Positions 53,120-64,000 of a stretch of 64,000 bases of DNA are shown here, piece by piece. Made by a program: the position numbers and the translations under genes. How positions within the stretch are numbered: position 1 is the stretch's first letter; each line of letters starts with the position of its first letter. Under the pieces are notes generated by a model. It made no database searches, had not been told where the DNA came from, and worked only from the letters and a program-made list of their open reading frames with translations. The stretch is from Agaricus subrufescens (taxonomy: Eukaryota > Basidiomycota > Agaricomycetes > Agaricales > Agaricaceae), in assembly GCA_029945375.1 (NCBI GenBank), contig CM057061.1:310001-374000 (forward strand). The letters are read 5' to 3'.

Positions 53120-54202
53120 ATGTCGCTGCGTGTCCTCCCCGGTGCCAATGAAGAATATGGAACAAAAGAATACTGGTCGGTTGCATACATTTGAGGACCT
53201 TTATAGTACCATGTTCATAGAGACCGTACAACAGGGACCAAAGATATTCGCAGTACGTGCAATCTATCGAACTTTTGTTATAAACGCTCCGATTGATTAG
53301 ATCTTTGCAGAGAAACAGAAGATGCGGGTTTTGACTGGTTTAAATCATACAAGGATCTAGCTGAAATATTGCATGAACTCATTCCGAACAAAACGTCAAG
53401 AATTCTAATGTTGGGCTGCGGCAATTCAAAGTTGTCTGAAGATGTATGTATTGATGAGTTGGGTATTCGGAACCGGGAGGAATGAGTTTTGACCTTTTGT
53501 AGATGTGGGAGGATGGATACAAGAACATCATCAATACCGATGTGCGTTCTTTCGTCCGACTCTCATTGAGTTCTTGTCGCAATGGGGAATGAAATCAGTC
53601 TTTTTTCCGTGTAGTATTCCGGCGTCTTGATTGAACAGATGAAACAACGTCATGAAGATGCACGTCCAGAAATGGAGTGTATGTATCCCCTTTGAAAGTA
53701 TACAACAAGTAGAGACTGATTGGGTTTTGAAGGGCACGAAATGGATGTTCGTGATCTCAAATTCGATGAGGAATCATTTGATGTGGCAATTGATAAAGGT
53801 ATTCTCCGCTTTTGGTTGGCTTCAAAGAATTTCTTTTGACTGTCCTCGACAGGTACAATGGATGCTATGATGACTGCCAAGGGTGATGTATGGGTACGAG
53901 TGACATCAGTTTACAGAGATATATGATCACTTCAACAATTTCCAGGATCCTCCCGAACAAGTCATCAAAGACTGCAATAAGGAAGTAGACGAGACCCTAC
54001 GGTAAGTTAACTCCCCATTTTCAATCTTCTAGCGTCTCATCAAAGCAACAGAGTGCTTCGAAAGGGTGGATCTTTTATTTATCTAACTTTTGGTCAGCCA
54101 CACTTTCGCCGAAGGTACCTGACGAGACCAGAAACCACTCTTGAAATCAAATCTCTAGGGGACGCTTTCCATTATTATTTATACATAGTCCGTAAGATAT
54201 GA
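53120..54202 (+). CDS. EEF1AKMT4/METTL13-type SAM methyltransferase
   Basis: Nine exons: 53120-53175, 53235-53252, 53311-53443, 53503-53541, 53615-53678, 53733-53798, 53853-53893, 53946-54001, 54052-54202; 624 nt, 207 residues. Start MSLRVLPGANEEYGTKEYWDQRYSQE matches the family opening (YG..YWD.RY). Motif I RILMLGCGNSKLSEDM, motif II INTDYSG, the acidic WHEMDVRDLKFDEESFDVAIDKGTMDAMM, and RVLRKGGSFIYLTFGQPHFRRRYL are the class I methyltransferase motifs of the METTL13/EEF1AKMT4 group, which methylate lysines of translation elongation factor 1A. That target is family knowledge. The second exon is only 18 nt. It converges on the NDUFAF7-like gene, 104 bp between stops. Confidence 0.88.
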
Positions 54203-54306
54203 GTGACTGAGTGTCAGTCACTCATTCGACTAGATTCCGTAGACCTCTCGTTGTCCAGCATTATAATTAACAGACTTCCCCAAATATACGCATTCTCGCA
54301 CAATAA

Positions 54307-56022
54307 TTAGAACAAGAACTTGACATTTTTATAAAAATCGAGCATTGGATTCTCGCCATTGCGCAATGTAGTCTTTCCCAGGTCGGCATAGGTTTCCATG
54401 AATTTCGCGTGCGTGAAAACACTTGACTTGCGTTCTCCCACCGGTAGGCCACTGGTGGAGGTCATGCCGTCCACAGGAAGTCGTCGATTTGATCGTAAGT
54501 GATACGAGTCAAAGAAACCGGCTCCCGTTGACAAGGGACTTGAACTTGTCATCAAAGGCGACATTATCCCACTTATGTCTGAATGAGGCTGGGAAAGAAC
54601 ATGTTCATACATATCTCGTAGGCGGTCGAAGTTCGTTGGAAAGAAGATGTCAAAGTACCCTTGTTTCACAAGTAATGTTGAACACGGCACCGTGGCATTG
54701 CGGAAACGCGTCTGAACAACGGGAGAGTTGACTCCAGGGATGGTGTCGGGTAGAGATGAGAAGTCAGATAAGAGAAGGCGATGTCGGGGGAAATGAGTCC
54801 GCAAAGATTTTAGGAGGCTCAGTAGACGAGTCGGAATGTATTCCTCTCGGGATAAATTAGGGGCAAATGGGAGAGATGTGTAAATTTTGCGTAATGCTTC
54901 CGAACGTTGCAGGGGAGTGGAAATGGGAGGACCGTGGCCTATACGGGTACGGATTTTCAGGAATGAAGCGATTAATGGGTCTGTAACGGGTTGATAAATT
55001 ATGTCGAAATCGCCTTGCTCGTCAATGGTCACGACGCCTTGATAGGGTTTCATAGTGCGAAGGTCATAGCGAATAACGTCGTGTGCGAAGTTGTCCTTGA
55101 ACGCAGGTACAATTAGCGGGGTGATAAATATATAGAAGGAAAGCACTGACGACGACCTCCAAGGCTAGTAAGAAACAGGGAGCGGTTTCTCGTGTTTTCC
55201 AGTGAAAAACACTTTGATGGGTTACCTTGACGCAACCATGGTGTCTCGCTAGGTTTTTCTTCTGCAATTTGGCAAGTTTGCCACTTATTTCAATGATGTG
55301 GTAGCGCGTGCGTTCGTAGACATCAGGGTAATGCTCCTTGAGAAAGTCTAAGATGCTCTCTGCTAGTGAACCATTTCCTGCACCAATCTCGTAGATGACA
55401 AAGTCCTCGTATGGAAAATACTTGAGGAGGTATTCCGACACCAGACATTGGGCGAGGGCTTGGCCATAGTAAGGCTAAATGAATGTGTTTTAGGACGTGA
55501 AAAGGGAGGAAGCTTGACAATGCTCGCCTTGAACAATTCAGTGGGAGTATGCCACAGCTGTCTTCCAGGCCCGTCATGTCTATCTGCGCCATATGCAGCA
55601 TATTTCTTCGCCACTTCTTCCTGGAATTCGGCCGAGTCCCGCAGTTTCCAGAACTCAAATGAATTCCCCCGAGCATCGAAGATGTTGACCTGCTTTGGAA
55701 AATAGCCATAATGAGGGTTGTAAAGGGAGTCTTCAATGAAGTCGCGAACAAGCATCTTCACTCCTTTGGGCGGAATCTGCTCGTGCTCCAGCATATTGGC
55801 ATTGACCTGCCTAAGCTGAGCCTGGGAGGCAGTAAGCTCAGCACCCAGCGCGCTTTTGTTATAGTTCCATTTGTCCTTCGGCTCAGGCAACGGCTCTTTC
55901 GAACGGTTCTTGAAGTGTACGCAAGTAACAGAAAAGTGACGGGCAACAGTGGATGGTGGACACAGGAAGCTACGGGGGTTGTGGAAAAGACATCTGGAAG
56001 AGCGTACCCTCAACGCTGTCAT
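54307..56022 (-). CDS. Mitochondrial NDUFAF7/MidA-like protein arginine methyltransferase
   Basis: Three exons, complement(54307..55095, 55151..55474, 55528..56022), 536 codons, 535 residues. The N-terminus MTALRVRSSRCLFHNPRSF is a typical mitochondrial presequence. Family blocks: DFIEDSLYNPHYGYF, TELFKPYYGQALAQ, FVIYEIGAGNGSLAESIL (SAM site), YHIIEISGKLAKLQKKNL, CFLLALEVVDNFAHDVIRYD, a KQGYFDIFFPTNFDRLRDMYEH block, and a C-terminal NPMLDFYKNVKFLF. NDUFAF7 methylates an arginine of a complex I core subunit during assembly. The first intron has a GC donor (AAG|GCGAGC at 55527), needed to keep LFKPYYG. The gene is divergent from MMS19 by 138 bp. Confidence 0.88.
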
Positions 56023-56160
56023 GAGAAGGGTCTGGGACGGCGCCGGGATGTACAGACTCGAGAGTTGAGACTTACGACGCGGTGCTAGAGATGGACATGT
56101 GACCAGATTCCGTGCATCTAATCTTCTTCTTCTCTTCTTCTTCACCGCTGACCTTCCTCC

Positions 56161-59100
56161 ATGGAAAACACAGAGCGTTTGATTAGGACCTGGATTGCAA
56201 CAGAGAAGGATGAAGAGGTCAAGGAAATTGTAGCAGGTACTACTTCCTTCCATATGACCTCAACGAACTTGAATACTAGTACTAGACATCCTCAAGATAT
56301 TTCTGCGGATCGTACCAGCCTAGTCGACGTCGTCAAGGGCCTTGGCGAGTACCTCACCGCGGACGAAGAAGATCTACGACGGAAGGGTGGGCTCAACTCT
56401 TGCACTCTACGCAAGGGCTCTTCTCAACCGAAGATCTAGGCGTCGAGTTCTTGTCGCTAACTTTGGCCAGCCTCCCCCCGGAGAAAGTTAACAAGCAATC
56501 TAGTAAGGCAATGCCGTCCATCACTGCCGACACGAAGTGTTGAGTTCTTCATTAGCTCGCGTACTCGCGAACTTCTATTGTAGTAAGCTCGAAGACTTTG
56601 CGACCGTCATACCGGCGTTGAAGGGGATACAAACTCTGGTCAAGCTACCAACATGCTCAGCTCTTGAGGTACAGAGCTTGTTACGCAGGTGCGAATTTTT
56701 CTGAGGTATACCGTTAAGTCGCTGACCCCCCAACAGCATGTTTATGCATGTGAGAGTCAAAGGCTTCGTGCAGTCCGTCCGGTTCATCATCTTCTCCATT
56801 CTGGACTCTCTTGTCGCCACCCACAGAGAAGGTTCGCGTGTCTCACCGCACACAAGTTCTCTATCCAAATAATAATAGATCCATATAGTTCTTCGGGCTA
56901 TGGGCAAGGAGTTCCTGGATGGTTATGTTGGCCTTGCAGATGGAGAAAAGGATCCCCGTATACTAATCCTTGCCTTTGCCATCGCTCGCGTGATTTTAAT
57001 CGAGTTCGACATTCATGAGAGGATAGAGGTACGATCATGCACGTATCCCCCTAGTCTATGGTTCTAAATTCCTCTAAAGACGCTTTTCAACATAACATTC
57101 TGTTACTTTCCCATAACTTTCAGACCCCCGCCCAATGACCCGTACGGGATATCAGCTGATAATTTACGCGATGCTCTTCGGTGCGTTTGTTTGAACCTGG
57201 GTGTTGTCTGCTTCTGAAACCTCTCTAGTGGGTGTTTAAGCGCCACGCCGTATTTCGGCCCTCTAGCGATTCCTGTATTCTTAGAAAAGTTACTGGCAGG
57301 CACCAAGGTGACAAAGGTGCGTCTCTGGTTACGTCGAGTGTTGATTGGTGTGAGATTTACTGCTGCAACAGCGAGACACATTACAAACTATGGGGATTTG
57401 TCTTCCTGTATACGGTTCAGCCCTTTGCCAGGCTGAAGCTCGAAAACTCTGGAGTTCTCTGAAACTCGAGGCAAGCCTCATCATTTCGGCCTTTGGGAGG
57501 CATATATTGACGTGCTGTCTTTAGATTTTCCAACCGACAGATTCTGCGAATCAGGAAGAGGCTTTACGAACCACTCAAATTCTAGTGAAGACCATCTATG
57601 CGGCGGACAAACCAACAGAAACTGATGCAGACATAAAAGGCTTGGCCCGCGATGCTTGTGAAGAATGTATTGGTATTCTAAAAGAACCAGAGAAAAGTCA
57701 AGCACACGCTGCGGCAAAAGTCCTTTGTGCGTTCATGAGCACAACACGTAAGCTTGCTTTAATCGCTGAGCCAATCCCATGCTCATATGGCTGTGATAGC
57801 ATCCGTCGCAAAGTACACCATCTCCCAAGCCATTCCACATCTTGTCAAATTATTCCACAATCCCGATGAGGCAGGAAATCGTGGCCCCATACTCACGGTT
57901 CTCTCTGAATTCATTACCTCCGCCCGGGATTCATTATCAAGGCTGTCCCCTCAACCTGCTCAAGCAGAAAATGATCTCGAGATAGAATTGACATCCCCGC
58001 CTTTGATGCCTTACAAAGACTCGGCTCTTGGCGTGTTAACGGTTGGGTTGAAACAAACCTCATCTAGAAAGCCTGCTCTGGCCGGCCTACAAGGGATGGT
58101 CACATCCGAGAATCTGCTGACCGACGCGGAACTTACGTTTGTCGTACACAATATTAATGAGATCATGGAAGAGGCTGCAGATGATTCCGATGGCACTAGG
58201 TTGTGTTGTGTTGTTATCAATGGCTTCAAGATTTTTGGCTAACATTCCTTCAGCGATGCTGTTCTCGAGCTCCTGTCGACCGTGTCCAACATCAATGCCA
58301 GGATTGTGGAAGAGCAGACCCTCCCTCTACTGTTTAGTTCAGTTCCGGATGCTCCTCCAGCTCGCGATTCTATCGACGAACGCGTTAAAATTCTGAATGC
58401 CTTGTCTGCTCTAGAAACACTCTGCGTTCAAGCTCAACTTTTCGAGACGCTGGTCATCCGCCTAACCACAAAACTCGACTTAATTTGCGTTCCGAACGCC
58501 TCTTCCTTAACTCCTCAGTCCTCCACGGGGGAAGAGCTGGAACTACACGCTGCTTATGCTCATTGGATTCTGAGCATTCTAGTAAAGACGCTCCAAAAGA
58601 AGATAGACAAGGAGCATCCTGATGTCGCTAAATACATCGACAGACTCGTTCCTAGGCTTTTTAACTTGCTCTTTTTTGCGGCGATTGTTGTTTCGGATGA
58701 GACGAGCGATCCCACAGAGAAAATGCAGGTGTGGAGAAAGAGAGTAGGAGTCGCTGGTGATCACCGAGTAGTGAAGAAGGCGGGGGAGCTAGTGACTTTG
58801 GTTGTGCAGACTTTACCTCTGGAGTGAGTGGCCTCACGAAGAACACAGGTTAAATGCTGAACGGCTTTGGTGAAAACAGGCGGCAAGAGAATTATGCAGC
58901 ATTGTTGTACGATGCTTTAATAGGAGGAAATATAAGGCCGATCTCGGAAGGACAGCAAAAAATTGCAGCGGATAATAAATTGCTCGTATTTTCGGTTGGT
59001 GAGATTCTTGATATTCGAATCATTCTAACTATCGCTCCAGGATTCCGCTCCGGTTGTCCATAGAAACTTGCTGGCTCTCTTCACTGCGGCCATCATTTCG

Positions 59101-60483
59101 CTAAGGAAAGAGGTTAGTCTGAACGACACAGCTGGGGATCGTATACCAATGACTTTGCCTCAGGTCCAACCCGTGGTTTCGGACTTGAGTGTTTTCTTAA
59201 ACGAGATCCTTCAATGGAGTCTTACCAGAGCCGACTCGGAATTCCAACGTGACGCTGCTTTGGAACTTCTTGCTTCAGTTCTAAACAAGCATGCGGACTC
59301 AAACGGTAAGTCGGCCTACTTACAACTCGTGAATATATCATATTGACTGGGACATAGCTCTCAAAGATTTCCTGGGCAGTTTGCTTTCCTCATTCTGGGT
59401 TCAAGAGATAAGTGATACAAAAGTTTCTCATGAGAGGAGGAGGCATGCCATTAAAGCTTGGTCATGGGTTTGTCCTCCTTTCGAACCCCGGCGGCACTAT
59501 TCATAATGCAAATTAGGTATCCAAAGCTCTCCTCATACGCAATCATCCAATGGCTTCGCAATTCATCAGCAAATTGTTTGAGGTCTTCCCTGACGAAGTG
59601 GTAGGGTGGGATGCTGCAAGGATCGTTGGGGAAGTTGCAGCCCCGGACCACGTATTGACCAAAAAACATCATGCTGTGATCCGAGTGTGTTTTCCCCCAT
59701 GAAGGCTTCTCGCAAAATCTGACGGTTGTTTCATAGATTCTATATGCTCAAAAATTCCTGAATAGTGTCCTCCCAAGGATCACTGCGAGTGCTAACAATT
59801 CAAGCGGTGAGTGCTTCGTATCTGCTGGAGTTCCGTTGACAATGTTTGATCGGTTATATGAAGTGCCTCGAGAACAAACGGCGTCGTTGGTCGCTCTGAC
59901 TTCATTAATCAAGTCAATTCCCAAACCAACCTATCAGCATGAACTCCAGGGAGTATGTATTTTCAGCAGTATCTAATTGCGTGTAAAATCTCACAATTTG
60001 TCCCAACCAGCTTATCCCATTACTGATACGTGGTCTCGAGCTTCCGGACACTGACATTCGCTTAAGTATCATCGATACATTTCTAGTGGCCGCGGAAGGT
60101 GACTCACCAGAACATTGTCTAATTACAAGTCACGCGCCCACGCTGGTGGACATCATGTTGAAGAACAGTAGTGTGACTGAGATGCCCTCCTTGGTACGTC
60201 TTTTCCACCTGTCTCCGTTGGGAGGGGCTCAATGGAAGTGTAGAGAGTGAGAATCTCTGCTCTCAAGTTCTTGCAGAAAATACCATCAATTGTGCGATAT
60301 GACATCCTACATCCTTCAAAAGCTTCTGTGATCAAAGAACTGGGGAAGGTGGTTGATGATCCGAAACGGGTGGTGCGGAAAGAAGCTGTAGATGCCAGAA
60401 CAGCCTGGTAAGAATATTCGGCCTGATCCGCCTGGAAAGTGACTCACGTATTGAGCAGGTTTGCATATCATGGGTCTACGTAG
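56161..60483 (+). CDS. MMS19: MMS19 cytosolic Fe-S targeting / DNA repair HEAT protein
   Basis: A large gene of about twenty exons, all HEAT-like. Start MENTERLIRTWIATEKDEEVKEIVA, then DRTSLVDVVKGLGEYLT, the conserved MMS19 N-terminal block LFNITFCYFPITFRPPPNDPYGIS (near 57085-57155), a central GYDS/HEAT region, and a C-terminal block of the family (EALQKIPSIVRYDILHP; KASVIKELGKVVDDPKRVVRKEAVDART). The last intron (60408-60458) gives the tail WFAYHGST, stop 60481-60483. MMS19 works in the CIA targeting complex, giving iron-sulfur clusters to DNA polymerases, primase and the helicase XPD. The central exon borders were not all resolved. Without the last intron the gene would stop at 60409 right after TGG, so the spliced ending is preferred because it matches family length. 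Confidence 0.88.
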
Positions 60484-60630
60484 AAAACATGGCGAGAGTA
60501 GAATTAGCTTTCATTTGTCACCATATTTAGGGATGTAACCGGCGATATCCGCAGTGGTTGCCACGGCATATTTTGAATAACCTCTGCGCGTCCAGCCACA
60601 TCTGCTATATCACAATTATCACAGGCACAA

Positions 60631-62244
60631 ATGCCTACCTACGCAAGCCAGGACGATCTCTTTGCCACTCCTCAATCCTCACGCTTTCTTTCCCCCTCGA
60701 AGAAACCTGTCTCTCGTAGATCTTCCAGGCAGGACATGACTCAACGCAAGGCGCCGTCCTCACCACGCGCATCCTCTAGTTTGGCTCAAGCTCTGAATAT
60801 GCCAGAAGGCGACGACGGAGCGGATAATGCACCTTCACTCAATGGAACTGCTAATGGCGGGGGAAGGCAACATTCATTGGCACACGAACTTGCTTTTGCC
60901 TTAATGCCTGAACCGAGTGCTGGTTCAAAGCTATTGGCGGAGGAATTTGGTATTGAATACGACGAGGGGGCAGAAGGGATTGATGAACCTATGAATCCCG
61001 CTGCAAAACCAGAACCAGAGGTCGGAGAAGTACAAGATCAAGAATTCTTAGATCAGGAGCATGCGTTAGTCAATGGTGTTAGCGAGGCTCTTAGCCCCAA
61101 TGGAACCAACGACGAAGCTGCTCTCGGACATTCCTTTGCTGACGAGCTGAATGGGATGGGTGGTGCTGGCGTCGAGGAAGAGATCAAGCAGGACGATGTG
61201 TATAACGGCCTCGGAGCTCCAATGCTTATTGCCAAGGTGGCCAAACCTGTTATAAAGGTGCAAAAACCGGAGGCAGATGCTATGGACGTGCTAGCACAAG
61301 ATCTAGAGTCAACGGAAAACTTCCTCAGAAACCTGAGAAAGCTGGATAGTGACACTACCATTCCAGACGTTTCGAGTCGAACGGCATCGTCATCACACCA
61401 ACCTGCCCTCGAACGCTATGCCTCGGATATCATCCGGCGAATGGACGAAGCTGTCAGAGATAGAGAAGGTCAACTACGAGAGTTATTGGAATACGATCGA
61501 GAATTTAGAAAGATTGCTGGGGACGTCAACGGGACGGAGGTCCTCAGCCGCGTTGACGAACTTCCCTCAATGGACGATGACGATGGTGATGGTAGTGCCA
61601 GCTTGACCTCACCGACGACACTCGTTACACCCACAGTAGCCTCTTCTGGACATGTTCTGAATGCAGTGACAGAAGAGGATCCCACAGGACAGGGCGAATG
61701 GGACTTAGATCCCCATGAAGCCCAATTACGCCGTGAACTCGGAGACGAGTTATTTTCACCTTCAGATTCCGTTACAGCCACACCAACTAAAACTGCATTC
61801 TCTAATATACCCCCTCCACCTCCTATACCCACAGCTTCAAAAACGACTCCTGCTAGCGCAATTCCTCATCTTACTCATGTTCGGACATTCACAACATCTC
61901 TTATCACATCTCTTACAACAATATCAGAACAAGCTCAGGTGAATGGGGCTGCTACGACCGAGGCTGGAAGGAAAATTAAAGCTCTAAAGAATAAAATGGG
62001 TGGGTGGCAATCGGAATGGGAGAGTGCGGAAAGAAGTAGAGTGAGGATTGAGAGATGGGAGGCTGGGATTGTGGATTGGCAGAGCGGTGATAATGATGAG
62101 GGTACGTTGGGGAACGTTAGCCCCGCTAGACTAGCTGCTAGAAGGCGAGTTGATGGGAGGAAGCTTGTGGAAGAATATCTTAATGCTTCGGAGAAGGCGA
62201 TTAAAGATGCGACGGAGAGGACTCGGGCAATCATGGCCCGATGA
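60631..62244 (+). CDS. Disordered/helical protein of unknown function
   Basis: Intronless, 537 residues. Not recognised. The N-terminal 60 residues are Ser/Arg/Pro-rich (RFLSPSKKPVSRRSSRQDM). A hydrophilic acidic part follows (HSLAHELAFALMPEPSAGSKLLAEEFGIEYDEG and a similar GHSFADELNGMGGAGVEEE), with two motifs of form H-S-L/F-A-x-E-L. The middle holds helices (MDVLAQDLESTENFLRNLRKL; YASDIIRRMDEAVRDREGQLRELLEYDREFRKIAGD) of coiled-coil character. Then come a PPPPPIP stretch and a C-terminal helical region (AGRKIKALKNKMGGWQSEWE; KLVEEYLNASEKAIKDATERTR). Length, helices and a Pro stretch recall cytoskeletal or vesicle-coat accessory proteins, but that is only a guess. It lies 147 bp after MMS19 on the same strand. 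Confidence 0.75.
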   Translation: MPTYASQDDLFATPQSSRFLSPSKKPVSRRSSRQDMTQRKAPSSPRASSSLAQALNMPEGDDGADNAPSLNGTANGGGRQHSLAHELAFALMPEPSAGSKLLAEEFGIEYDEGAEGIDEPMNPAAKPEPEVGEVQDQEFLDQEHALVNGVSEALSPNGTNDEAALGHSFADELNGMGGAGVEEEIKQDDVYNGLGAPMLIAKVAKPVIKVQKPEADAMDVLAQDLESTENFLRNLRKLDSDTTIPDVSSRTASSSHQPALERYASDIIRRMDEAVRDREGQLRELLEYDREFRKIAGDVNGTEVLSRVDELPSMDDDDGDGSASLTSPTTLVTPTVASSGHVLNAVTEEDPTGQGEWDLDPHEAQLRRELGDELFSPSDSVTATPTKTAFSNIPPPPPIPTASKTTPASAIPHLTHVRTFTTSLITSLTTISEQAQVNGAATTEAGRKIKALKNKMGGWQSEWESAERSRVRIERWEAGIVDWQSGDNDEGTLGNVSPARLAARRRVDGRKLVEEYLNASEKAIKDATERTRAIMAR

Positions 62245-64000
62245 GCTTGAGTCGCCGTATATATTAGGATTCTTCAAGAATTCCTTCAAACTAGTACACC
62301 CCACACACTTATTTCATGGTAATGTTAGATTTGATTCCTTTGTATTGGCTCACATTCTACGTTTGTTCTCGTACATACTTTACTGGTGGTTACACTTTTT
62401 GGACACGGATATCCTGTATATGTTAATCTCAATCCTATTTTTCTCGGAGTGTGGTTTGGATGTCTTCGGAGGGCTGAAAATTTTGCAGAGACAACAGGCT
62501 CGTGATCTGCAATCCTACGACCCAGGTGGCACATAAGGTAGTTGTAGCGATACACTTGCATCGTTTGAGATACTAAGTGCAGCCTTTAGAAAAAGAGAGC
62601 TGAGAAAAAGTCAAAAATTATCAAGTCAGTCTAAGTGGCGGAAACTTGATCAAAAGTATGCTCGTGAGCTCCCTTACTGCCATGCATCTGAAAAGAAACA
62701 TAGTCCGCGCGATGTGGGCAATATGTGTACATACCGAACCATAATAGTGCCAGCATTACTGGTGATAGTGGCGCCACCAAGGCCTCCATCGCTGTCAACA
62801 AGAACGAAGTTCGAATTTTCTTCGTAGAGAATTCCCCGAGCTTATACCGTAAATAATGTTTAGGAGAGCCTGCCACCTTAAGAGCCTTGCTTCATGACTA
62901 CGGGCCGTGGCCTGTTCAAACGCATAGGTCAGCCGGGTGACACTGTTCTGCATCCGAGAGGTGTACCCAAGGTCAAAACAATGGTGGGAAGGTACTGTAA
63001 TATAACAATCAGTAGCCCAGCTATGATCAAGAAATTCGTCACTCCATCGAGGCGAGAATCGGTTACGAAGTGAACCACACTTTGATCTTGGGGGTGGGAT
63101 CAAGAACAGCTATTCTCAGCGAAAAACCAATGTTCATTACAGCTCTAGTTGCCTTTTTCGACAGAAGGAGAAAGAGAAATGTGCCCTATGGTTCAACTTT
63201 TCACCGAACAGTCCTTGAAGACGTCATACAGCATTCAGTCTTCTTGAGCTGAACTCTTTCTTTAATAGGTGGAAAAAAGCTCTATATGCGCCGCAAGACC
63301 CGAAATTGTCATCCGATTTAGCATTCGATATGTTTGGCGTGAGTCCATATCTGGTAGGGTAGAACGAGTTTTCGCGCATGGAGCTACTGTCGGAATCCCT
63401 GTTCTCGGGGAGGCCATTACTGGCTTTGTTCCGTGGTGAAAGGATATGACACGCGATTAAAAGGCATACCTGCTGTCTATTTAAACTCCTGCCCTCGGTA
63501 ACAGAAGAGCCTCTTGTACCCCGTATGTAAGGATCAATGCAGATACTTAAGGTTGGTGATTGCCGACCATTAGCGGACAGAAACCCAAAGCCTGTAGACA
63601 GTATATCCCATGTCAAGAGTGAGATAAATAAGATAGACCTTGCATCTAGGATGGTTTCAAGGTCTCTGGGTGCCTGAACTCAACCCGGAAGTCCGCACCC
63701 AAAAGTGACGATACTTCACAGCCACTGATACCATCAGTGGCACAAAAATAGATTGGCTTCTTAACACCAATTCAGAATACAACGGCGATCACCACAAGGA
63801 CAACGTTGCTGCTCTCCAGTGCTCTGAGCCAGCCATGTGACGAAGTCGCTCCACGGGGCCATTTAATGACTCCTACGAGTCCCGATTCCCGAATTCCCGG
63901 TGCTGCTCTTTCCGTTACGTACTTGGATGGGAGTAGTTCAGCCGGGAGTGATACTAGTCCAAACCGAGGGCAGCTTTAAACGGAAAAAGCCGCATGTCGA
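62245..64000. other. No recognisable gene at the right end
   Basis: Minus-strand frames at 62631-62876 (with a hydrophobic SPVMLALLWFGMY stretch), 62795-63103 and 63224-63616 could be exons of a membrane protein gene running leftward. I could not join them in phase or name a family. Nothing else stands out. Confidence 0.4.

Overview
The window is nuclear DNA of a filamentous basidiomycete, most likely an agaricomycete. The signs are dense genes cut by many 45-70 nt introns with CTAAC/CTGAC-type branch sites, basidiomycete-restricted families (DUF6533 membrane proteins, F-box/LRR-like paralogs), and chromovirus-type LTR retrotransposons. All gene models were built by hand from splice signals and frame continuity, without alignment software.

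Layout. 1.4-5.8 kb: a small Arg-rich unknown gene, an F-box-like gene (minus) and a HIRIP3-like histone chaperone gene. 6.1-28 kb: a DUF6533-like membrane-protein gene split in an intron by a two-level retrotransposon nest. The outer element (RT1, minus strand, 167 bp LTRs, chromodomain integrase) carries inside its gag a second element (RT2, plus strand, 14,308 bp, 1,351 bp LTRs, 4 bp target duplication TCGG). 29.2-34.5 kb: a second DUF6533-like gene and a decayed, internally duplicated cytochrome P450. 34.8-36.2 kb: an F-box-like paralog of the first one. 36.3-46.9 kb: housekeeping and regulatory genes (VPS25, FGAM synthase, a RING/coiled-coil protein, ribosomal protein uL5/RPL11, a second RING protein, a BTB protein). 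49.9-62.2 kb: secreted serine carboxypeptidase, an EEF1AKMT4-like methyltransferase, an NDUFAF7-like mitochondrial methyltransferase, MMS19, and an unknown disordered/helical protein. The left end, 47-49.9 kb and the right end hold nothing I can recognise.

The most unusual object is RT2. Its gag, protease and pol lie in three frames. At both junctions the upstream frame ends in a slippery heptamer directly before the stop (GGATTTT|TGA and AAATTTT|TAA), and a -1 shift enters the next frame exactly; both are followed by stem-loops. Gag has no AUG: the frame is open from inside the LTR and the first in-frame AUG is about 180 codons in. Between pol and the 3' LTR are 4.7 kb with two antisense, multi-exon genes (535 and 353 codons), each with a TATA box. 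The larger one encodes two Cys-Cys-Cys-His motifs. RT2 is also saturated with the tetranucleotide CTAG in LTRs, exons and introns, unlike RT1. The near-identical LTR pairs of both elements indicate recent insertions.
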